Shown in pieces: positions 1 through 4,377 of a stretch of DNA of 8,583 nucleotides. Numbering within the stretch: position 1 is the first letter of the stretch; the number at the start of each line of letters is the position of its first letter. The translations under genes were made by a program, and so were the position numbers. Source of the DNA: an uncultured Eubacteriales bacterium (GTDB taxonomy: Bacteria; Bacillota; Clostridia; Eubacteriales; Anaerofustaceae); assembly GCA_902796565.1 (NCBI GenBank), contig CADBPP010000197.1, forward strand, positions 1-8,583, written 5' to 3'. The notes beneath the pieces were generated by a model. That model was not told the DNA's origin and searched no databases. It worked only from the letters and a program-made list of their open reading frames with translations.

Positions 1-29
1 GCATCTGTGCTCGGTCCCGGCCTCCGCGG

Positions 30-35
30 AAAGGA
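30..35 (+). promoter_or_regulatory. Ribosome binding site of the CofE-like gene
   Basis: AAAGGA lies 7 bases before the ATG at 43. It decides the start over the in-frame GTG at 7, which would add 12 residues. The 42 bases before the gene are too few to show a promoter or identify an upstream neighbour. Confidence 0.6.
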
Positions 36-42
36 ATCATTC

Positions 43-1245
43 ATGTCAGATAACGAGAGAAGAATAGGAACGATATCCTGCGGCATCCGTATGCCCATCA
101 TCAGGGAAGGGGATGACCTTGCCACCATCGTCACGGACGGAGTCATCGAGGCCTGCAAGACCCCCGGATTCGCCCTCAGGGACAGGGATGTCATCGCTGT
201 GACGGAATCCATCGTGGCCCGCGCCCAGGGCAACTACGCCTCCGTTGACGATATCGCGTCGGACATAAAGAAGAAGTACGGGGACAATACCATCGGAGTC
301 ATTTTCCCGATACTTTCAAGGAACCGCTTTGCAGTATGCCTCAAGGGCATCGCCAGAGGCGCCTCAAAGATCGTTCTGATGCTCAGCTATCCTTCCGATG
401 AAGTCGGGAACGCTCTATTGAGCTTCGATCAGATGGATCAGGCGGGGATAGATCCTTACCGCGACATCATCACCCTGGCCCGCTACCGCGAGCTCTTCGG
501 AGTCAATCCCCATGAGTTCACCGGCGTCGACTACGTACAGTACTATTCCGATCTCATCACGGAGAACGGCTGTGAGGTGGAAGTCATTTTCGCCAACGAT
601 CCCAGAGTCATCCTGGACTATACCAAGCATGTTCTCTGCTGTGATATACATACAAGGGTCCGTACCAAGAGGCTCCTCAGAGAAGCGGGCGCCGAGACGG
701 TCTACGGTCTCGACGACATCCTTACCGGGAGCGTGAACGGTTCGGGATACAATGAATCCTACGGGCTTCTGGGCTCCAACAAGTCCACGGAGGAGAAAGT
801 AAAGCTCTTCCCGAGGGACTGCCAGGGACTGGTGGAGGAGATCCAGAAGAGGATATCTGAAAAGAGCGGAGCCAAGGTGGAAGTCATGGTCTACGGTGAC
901 GGTGCTTTCAAGGATCCTCAGGGAAAGATCTGGGAGCTGGCCGATCCCGTGGTATCCCCGGCCCACACTTCCGGGCTGGTGGGAACACCCAACGAGCTCA
1001 AGCTCAAGTACCTCGCGGACAATGATTTCGCGGCTCTTTCGGGAGATGAGCTGAAGAAGGCGATCTCCGACAGCATCCGTACCAAGGACAGGGACCTGAA
1101 AGGACAGATGGCCTCCGAGGGCACCACCCCCAGACAGCTCACGGACCTTATCGGTTCCCTGTGCGACCTGACCAGCGGTTCCGGAGATAAGGGCACGCCG
1201 GTGGTCCTGATCAAGGGCTACTTCGACAACTTTACAAATGAATGA
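43..1245 (+). CDS. CofE-like protein (F420-0:gamma-glutamyl ligase family)
   Basis: This is a 400-residue soluble protein with no visible signal peptide or membrane segment. The N-terminal part resembles the CofE / F420-0:gamma-glutamyl ligase family: GIRMPIIREGDD at about residues 14-25 and VTESIVARAQGN at about 53-64 match the family's 'I-x-x-GDDL ... V-x-x-K/S-IV-x-[KR]A-x-G' opening. Later conserved-looking blocks are GDGAFKDP (about 285-292) and DPVVSPAHTSGLVGTPNELK (from about 301). True CofE adds glutamate to coenzyme F420-0 using GTP and is about 250 residues long. This protein is much longer, and Clostridia generally do not make F420, so the real substrate is unknown; an amide-forming ligase role is only inference. 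The ATG at 43 was chosen because AAAGGA at 30-35 sits 7 bases upstream; an in-frame GTG at 7 has no such site. An intrinsic terminator follows the stop. Family assignment is fairly sure, function is not. Confidence 0.75.
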   Translation: MSDNERRIGTISCGIRMPIIREGDDLATIVTDGVIEACKTPGFALRDRDVIAVTESIVARAQGNYASVDDIASDIKKKYGDNTIGVIFPILSRNRFAVCLKGIARGASKIVLMLSYPSDEVGNALLSFDQMDQAGIDPYRDIITLARYRELFGVNPHEFTGVDYVQYYSDLITENGCEVEVIFANDPRVILDYTKHVLCCDIHTRVRTKRLLREAGAETVYGLDDILTGSVNGSGYNESYGLLGSNKSTEEKVKLFPRDCQGLVEEIQKRISEKSGAKVEVMVYGDGAFKDPQGKIWELADPVVSPAHTSGLVGTPNELKLKYLADNDFAALSGDELKKAISDSIRTKDRDLKGQMASEGTTPRQLTDLIGSLCDLTSGSGDKGTPVVLIKGYFDNFTNE

Positions 1246-1254
1246 TCCGTAACG

Positions 1255-1282
1255 GAAGCGGCGCAGAGCCGCTTCTTTTTTT
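1255..1282 (+). terminator. Intrinsic terminator of the CofE-like gene
   Basis: An 8-bp perfect stem, GAAGCGGC (1255-1262) with GCCGCTTC (1268-1275), closes a 5-base loop and runs straight into seven Ts (1276-1282). It begins 10 bases after the stop codon at 1243-1245. Confidence 0.9.
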
Positions 1283-1286
1283 CCGC

Positions 1287-1315
1287 AATAAAAAAGAGGC
1301 GGGATATATCCCGCC
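1287..1315 (-). terminator. Intrinsic terminator of the zinc-ribbon gene
   Basis: The 18-bp perfect palindrome GGCGGGATATATCCCGCC (1298-1315) is followed, reading the minus strand, by a T-rich tail (the A-rich run at 1287-1295 on the plus strand). It lies just beyond the stop of the minus-strand gene ending at 1330. It sits 16 bases from the plus-strand terminator, giving two opposing terminators between convergent genes. Confidence 0.85.
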
Positions 1316-1329
1316 CGATGCCTTAAAAT

Positions 1330-1803
1330 CTACTGTTTTTTTCCGCATTTCTTGCAGAACACCGAGTCGCCGTCGATGGGGGTCCCGCAGTACTTGCAGT
1401 AGACATCTCCCGCGCTTTTGCCCTTAAAAGCTGAAGCCGCCTTCGCCACCGTCTTTGCCACGGCTGAGGACGTGAGATCCGTCAGCTCCTCCAGCTTGTC
1501 GGAATTGTCCAGGATGGCCTGGGTCTGCCTTCCGAGGGTCTGTGACGCGATGTCCTGCAGCCTGTCGCCCTTTTCATCGAGGATGTTGCCGATGGTGTCG
1601 ATGGCCGCGCCGGCCATGTTCTCACCGGTCTTTCTGATGTCATCCTTTGCGATGTCCGTGGCATATCTCACGGACTTTATCTGCCTTGCCAGCATCCTGC
1701 CCCTGAGGGCGGGGGAGAACATCATAAAGACGGCGAATACGAATATGGCGATACCTACTAAGATCATGATTACCGGAACTGCGTGAAAAAAAGCCTGATG
1801 CAT
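1330..1803 (-). CDS. Membrane-anchored zinc-ribbon protein
   Basis: This is a 157-residue protein of unknown role. Residues about 9-29 (VPVIMILVGIAIFVFAVFMM) form one clear membrane segment. The basic stretch RGRMLARQIK follows it, so the positive-inside rule puts the C-terminus in the cytoplasm. Residues about 40-125 are polar, Ala/Asp/Lys-rich and probably helical. The C-terminus carries a four-cysteine zinc ribbon, CxxC-x10-CxxC (Cys136, 139, 150, 153), then GKKQ. Small proteins with a membrane helix, an 'SPxLRGKM'-like basic stretch and this ribbon recur in Clostridia as hypothetical zinc-ribbon proteins. The ATG at 1803 was chosen because AGGAGG (minus strand, 1811-1816) is 7 bases upstream and the promoter lies between it and the earlier in-frame ATG at 1857. 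The gene is divergent from groESL and convergent with the CofE-like gene, so it is probably transcribed alone. The protein family, topology and start are fairly sure; the function is unknown. Confidence 0.85.
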   Translation of the reverse strand: MHQAFFHAVPVIMILVGIAIFVFAVFMMFSPALRGRMLARQIKSVRYATDIAKDDIRKTGENMAGAAIDTIGNILDEKGDRLQDIASQTLGRQTQAILDNSDKLEELTDLTSSAVAKTVAKAASAFKGKSAGDVYCKYCGTPIDGDSVFCKKCGKKQ

Positions 1804-1810
1804 GTTTGAT

Positions 1811-1816
1811 CCTCCT
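1811..1816 (-). promoter_or_regulatory. Ribosome binding site of the zinc-ribbon gene
   Basis: AGGAGG on the minus strand (CCTCCT on plus) stands 7 bases before the ATG at 1803. It fixes the start and excludes the longer version beginning at 1857. Confidence 0.85.
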
Positions 1817-1825
1817 GTTATCCCG

Positions 1826-1854
1826 ATTATATACTTCTCCGGGCATACATGCAA
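1826..1854 (-). promoter_or_regulatory. Sigma-A-like promoter of the zinc-ribbon gene
   Basis: On the minus strand, TTGCAT (1849-1854) and a perfect TATAAT (1826-1831) are separated by 17 bases. Transcription would begin near 1819-1820, giving a very short leader that contains the AGGAGG site. This placement supports the ATG at 1803 as the translation start. No operator was recognised. Confidence 0.75.
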
Positions 1855-1936
1855 CACTTTCGCGGCAGGGAGTCTTCCGGAGGAGGATTCATTTTAGCAA
1901 AGAAACCGCCAATGTCTATTTAACTGGCGCATGAGG

Positions 1937-1945
1937 TGTTATAAT
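1937..1945 (+). promoter_or_regulatory. Possible second upstream promoter (extended -10)
   Basis: TGT followed by TATAAT (1940-1945) forms an extended -10 element. The region 17 bases upstream (about 1917-1922) has no good -35 box. If active, it would start near 1952 and read through the main groE promoter and CIRCE into groES. It may also be chance in an AT-rich stretch. Confidence 0.35.
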
Positions 1946-1985
1946 ATACGGGTGAATGGGAAATGATATATTTTACCGTTTCTTA

Positions 1986-2013
1986 TTGACTTTGGCATTC
2001 TGTGTGCTACAAT
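1986..2013 (+). promoter_or_regulatory. Main groESL promoter (sigma-A type)
   Basis: TTGACT (1986-1991) and TACAAT (2008-2013) are 16 bases apart, and TG at 2005-2006 makes an extended -10. The expected start is about 2019-2021, inside the left arm of CIRCE. This is the usual arrangement by which HrcA blocks initiation at groE operons. Confidence 0.85.
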
Positions 2014-2017
2014 ATTA

Positions 2018-2044
2018 TTAGCACTCAGTAACACGGAGTGCTAA
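2018..2044 (+). promoter_or_regulatory. CIRCE operator (HrcA binding site)
   Basis: The arms TTAGCACTC (2018-2026) and GAGTGCTAA (2036-2044) are exact inverted copies separated by 9 bases. They match the canonical CIRCE consensus without a mismatch. HrcA binds this element and represses groESL until heat shock; HrcA activity in turn depends on GroEL. The element overlaps the predicted transcription start and ends 44 bases before groES. hrcA itself is not in the window. Confidence 0.98.
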
Positions 2045-2088
2045 TAAAAGAAATCTTTCACTTCATATAATTTTTCGGGAGGAAAACA

Positions 2089-2373
2089 ATGAAATTAAAG
2101 CCGTTGGGCGACAAAGTCGTTCTCAAAGTTGTGGAAAGCGAAGAGAAAACGAAGGGCGGGATCATCCTTACGGACAATTCCAAGGAAAAGCCCCTTCTCG
2201 CAACTGTCGTAGCCGTTGGGACCGGTGAGGTCATCGATGGCAAGAAGATCGATCTGGATGTCAAGGAAGGAGACCTGGTGATCTACAACAAGTTCTCCGG
2301 TACCGAGGTGCATCTGGACGACACGGATTATCTTATCGTAAAGCAGAGCGATATCCTCGCGATCTGTGAATAA
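2089..2373 (+). CDS. groES: Co-chaperonin GroES (Hsp10)
   Basis: This 94-residue protein has the normal GroES length. GroES forms a seven-membered cap that closes the GroEL cavity during ATP-driven folding in the cytoplasm. Visible family features are the opening MKLKPLGDKVVLKV, the mobile loop at about 17-34 with GGIIL (23-27) that contacts the GroEL apical domain, the core ATVVAVGTGEV (38-48), and the end DYLIVKQSDILAI (80-92). GGGAGGA at 2077-2083 lies 5 bases before the ATG. It is the first gene of a two-gene operon under CIRCE control, and groEL begins 20 bases after its stop. Nothing is missing or unusual. Confidence 0.98.
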   Translation: MKLKPLGDKVVLKVVESEEKTKGGIILTDNSKEKPLLATVVAVGTGEVIDGKKIDLDVKEGDLVIYNKFSGTEVHLDDTDYLIVKQSDILAICE

Positions 2374-2393
2374 TACAGGAGGTATTTTCAGTT

Positions 2394-4019
2394 ATGGCAA
2401 AAGATATCAAATACGGTGCCGACGCCAGAAAAGCTCTTCAGAGCGGTGTGGACAAGCTGGCGAACGCAGTTAAAGTCACTATAGGCCCCAGAGGAAGGAA
2501 CGTGGTCCTTTCCAAGCAGTTTGGTTCCCCCATCATCACCAATGACGGTGTCACCATCGCCAAGGAGATCGAGCTCGAGGACATCTTCGAGAACATGGGC
2601 GCAGCCCTGGTAAAGGAAGTCGCCATCAAGTCCAACGACATCGCCGGCGACGGTACCACCGCAGCCACTATCCTGGCACAGTCCATCATCAGCGAAGGTC
2701 TGAAGAACGTTACCGCCGGAGCGAACCCCATCATCATCAAGAAGGGCATCGAGAAGGCGACAGAAGTCGTGGTCGATGAACTCAAGAAGGCCAGCAAGGC
2801 CGTTGAGGACAAGACAGCTATCGCACAGGTAGCAGCCATCTCCGCCAACGACGCGGCCATCGGCGAGCTTATCAGCGAAGCTATGGAAAAGGTCGGCAAG
2901 GACGGCGTCATCACCATCGAGGAAGGAAAGAGCATGAACGTGGAGCTGGACTTCACAAAGGGCATGCAGTTCGACAGAGGATACCTGTCAGCCTACTTCG
3001 TGACCGATACAGAGAAGATGACAGTCAACTATGAGAATGTATACATCCTCATCACCGACAAGAAGATCTCCAACATCCAGGATATCATTCCTCTTCTCGA
3101 GCAGCTCAGCCAGAGCGGCGGCAAGCTCCTCATCATCGCCGAGGATGTGGACGGAGAAGCCCTCTCCACCCTGGTCATCAACAAGCTCAGGGGAGTCCTT
3201 CAGTGCGTAGCCGTCAAGGCCCCCGGATTCGGTGACAGAAGAAGAGCCATCCTCGAGGATATCGCCCTTCTCACCGGCGGTACAGTCATCTCCGATCAGC
3301 TGGGAATGGATCTCAAGAGCGCCACGCTGGATACCTGCGGAAGAGCCACTTCCATCAAGGTCGACAAGGACAACACCGTTATCGTTGAGGGTGCCGGCGA
3401 TCCCACCGCTGTGGAGCACAGACGTACCCAGATCAAGAACGAGATCGAGATCACCACTTCCAACTACGACAGAGAGAAGCTGCAGGAGAGACTTGCAAAG
3501 CTTTCCGGCGGAGTCGCAGTCATCAAGGTCGGCGCAGCCACCGAGACCGAGATGAAGGAGAGAAAGTACCGTATAGAGGACGCTCTCAACGCCACCAGAG
3601 CCGCAGTTGAGGAAGGTGTCGTCGCGGGCGGCGGAAGCGCTCTGCTTTCATCCGCAAAGGCAGTCGACAAGCTCATCGAGACCCTGGACGGAGACGAGAA
3701 GGTCGGTGCACAGATCATCAGAAAGGCCATCGAGGCTCCTATCAGACAGATCGCCTACAACGCCGGTATCGACGGAAGCATCGTCGTTGACAAGATCCTC
3801 ACCGCCGATGACAAGACCTTCGGATTCGATGCTCTCAAGTTCGAGTATGTCAACATGTTCGACGCAGGCATCACCGATCCTACAAAGGTCATAAGAACTT
3901 CACTGCAGAACGCAGCCTCCATCGCGGCCCTGTTCCTTACGACGGAAGCCAGCGTCGCAGAGCTGCCCAAGCAGGAGACTCCGATGCCCGCACAGGGCGG
4001 CGGAATGCCCATGATGTGA
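2394..4019 (+). CDS. groEL: Chaperonin GroEL (Hsp60)
   Basis: This 541-residue protein has the normal GroEL length. It forms a 14-subunit double ring in the cytoplasm and folds proteins with ATP and GroES. The N-terminal equatorial part includes VTIGPRGRNVVL (28-39) and the ATP loop GDGTTAAT (85-92), whose Asp86 matches E. coli Asp87. The apical domain covers roughly residues 190-375. The signature AAVEEGVVAGGG (403-414) follows catalytic Asp396, equivalent to E. coli Asp398. The C-terminus ends in a short flexible GGGMPMM tail. AGGAGGT at 2377-2383 lies 10 bases before the ATG. Of 19 arginine codons, 15 are AGA, 2 AGG and 2 CGT, a strong bias expected of a very highly expressed gene. It is co-transcribed with groES, repressed through CIRCE, and ends at a two-hairpin terminator region. 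Confidence 0.99.
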   Translation: MAKDIKYGADARKALQSGVDKLANAVKVTIGPRGRNVVLSKQFGSPIITNDGVTIAKEIELEDIFENMGAALVKEVAIKSNDIAGDGTTAATILAQSIISEGLKNVTAGANPIIIKKGIEKATEVVVDELKKASKAVEDKTAIAQVAAISANDAAIGELISEAMEKVGKDGVITIEEGKSMNVELDFTKGMQFDRGYLSAYFVTDTEKMTVNYENVYILITDKKISNIQDIIPLLEQLSQSGGKLLIIAEDVDGEALSTLVINKLRGVLQCVAVKAPGFGDRRRAILEDIALLTGGTVISDQLGMDLKSATLDTCGRATSIKVDKDNTVIVEGAGDPTAVEHRRTQIKNEIEITTSNYDREKLQERLAKLSGGVAVIKVGAATETEMKERKYRIEDALNATRAAVEEGVVAGGGSALLSSAKAVDKLIETLDGDEKVGAQIIRKAIEAPIRQIAYNAGIDGSIVVDKILTADDKTFGFDALKFEYVNMFDAGITDPTKVIRTSLQNAASIAALFLTTEASVAELPKQETPMPAQGGGMPMM

Positions 4020-4020
4020 T

Positions 4021-4035
4021 CCGCTTTCAAAGCGG
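4021..4035 (+). other. Small hairpin just after groEL
   Basis: CCGCT (4021-4025) pairs with AGCGG (4031-4035) around a 5-base loop, immediately after the groEL stop and just before the main terminator. It has no U tract of its own. It may help protect the mRNA 3' end or support the terminator. Confidence 0.4.
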
Positions 4036-4036
4036 C

Positions 4037-4063
4037 AGGGACCCGGATTCCGGGTCCCTTTTT
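4037..4063 (+). terminator. Intrinsic terminator of groESL
   Basis: A 10-bp perfect stem, AGGGACCCGG (4037-4046) with CCGGGTCCCT (4050-4059), has a 3-base loop and runs into a tract of five Ts (4059-4063). Confidence 0.95.
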
Positions 4064-4086
4064 CTGTATCCGCCGATCTCTCCAGG

Positions 4087-4119
4087 CCCCCCCTCATCCG
4101 GGAGGGGAGGATAGGGGGG
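4087..4119. other. G/C-tract block between convergent terminators
   Basis: The plus strand holds seven Cs (4087-4093), then G tracts of 3 (4100-4102), 4 (4104-4107), 2 (4109-4110) and 6 (4114-4119) bases. CCCCTC (4090-4095) can pair with GAGGGG (4102-4107); alternatively the C run can pair with the final G run. The G tracts also allow a two-layer quadruplex. No gene or known element fits. It lies between the groESL terminator and the tRNA terminator. Confidence 0.4.
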
Positions 4120-4145
4120 AAAAAAAAACCGGAGCAAGCTCCGGT
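4120..4145 (-). terminator. Intrinsic terminator of tRNA-Arg
   Basis: On the minus strand, ACCGGAGC and GCTCCGGT (plus 4128-4145) form an 8-bp stem with a TT tip, in practice 7 bp with a 4-base loop. It runs into nine Ts (the A run 4120-4128). It begins 13 bases after the encoded CCA end of the tRNA. Confidence 0.95.
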
Positions 4146-4158
4146 GATCCTTCAAAGA

Positions 4159-4234
4159 TGGCACGCCATACTGGATTCGAACCAGTGACCTTTCGGTTCG
4201 TAGCCGAACACTCTATCCGCTGAGCTAATGGCGC
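4159..4234 (-). tRNA. tRNA-Arg, anticodon ACG
   Basis: The 76-base sequence folds into a full cloverleaf: acceptor GCGCCAT/ATGGCGT, D stem GCTC/GAGT, anticodon stem TTCGG/CCGAA with loop CTACGAA, a 5-base variable loop, T stem ACTGG/CCAGT with loop TTCGAAT, discriminator G and encoded CCA. The anticodon ACG (plus 4199-4201) gives arginine; A34 is normally deaminated to inosine by TadA, so it reads CGU, CGC and CGA. The first acceptor pair is G1-U72, a wobble rather than the usual G-C. The core from D stem to anticodon stem closely resembles E. coli tRNA-Arg(ACG). It has its own promoter and terminator. Confidence 0.98.
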
Positions 4235-4254
4235 ACTTTTTCAACGACCACTAG

Positions 4255-4283
4255 ATTATAACCAAACGCGGCCGTCAATTCAA
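4255..4283 (-). promoter_or_regulatory. Promoter of tRNA-Arg
   Basis: On the minus strand, TTGAAT (4278-4283) and a perfect TATAAT (4255-4260) are 17 bases apart. Transcription would start near 4248, about 13 bases before the mature 5' end at 4234. The tRNA therefore need not depend on read-through from carB. Confidence 0.8.
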
Positions 4284-4314
4284 TAGAAGAGAGCTCAATT
4301 CTTTATTATTTTTG

Positions 4315-4377
4315 TCACAGTCCCGCTGTATCCTCCATCCCGCGGGAGAATGCTTCCTGCAAAGCCTTTATCTGTGA
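4315..4377 (-). other. Structured RNA region at the end of carB
   Basis: On the minus strand the 12 bases GCGGGACTGTGA (plus 4315-4326) can pair in two pieces: with TCCCGC (plus 4342-4347) and with TCACAG (plus 4372-4377). The two upstream pieces are separated by 24 bases that include the carB stop codon and a small GCTT/AAGC pair. The following sequence is A-rich, with no U tract, so this is not a standard intrinsic terminator. It may stabilise the mRNA end or be chance pairing. Confidence 0.4.

Noticed and set aside
415..966. A 183-codon open frame on the minus strand inside the CofE-like gene
   Set aside because: It is antisense to a gene with recognisable protein family motifs and has no independent support.
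1804..1857. A longer start for the zinc-ribbon protein at the ATG at 1857
   Set aside because: The TATAAT promoter and AGGAGG site lie downstream of that ATG, so it would not be transcribed from this promoter; the extra residues also do not look like part of the membrane anchor.
1881..1924. AGGAGG at 1881-1886 as the ribosome site of a small plus-strand gene
   Set aside because: No ATG, GTG or TTG stands at a suitable distance. The nearest ATG gives only three codons before a stop.
2438..2965. A 175-codon open frame on the minus strand inside groEL
   Set aside because: It is a Ser/Met/Leu-rich antisense shadow of groEL's codon bias, with no family resemblance and no promoter.
4273..4278. 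TTGACG on the minus strand as the -35 box of the tRNA promoter
   Set aside because: Only 12 bases separate it from TATAAT. TTGAAT at 4278-4283 has the proper 17-base spacing.
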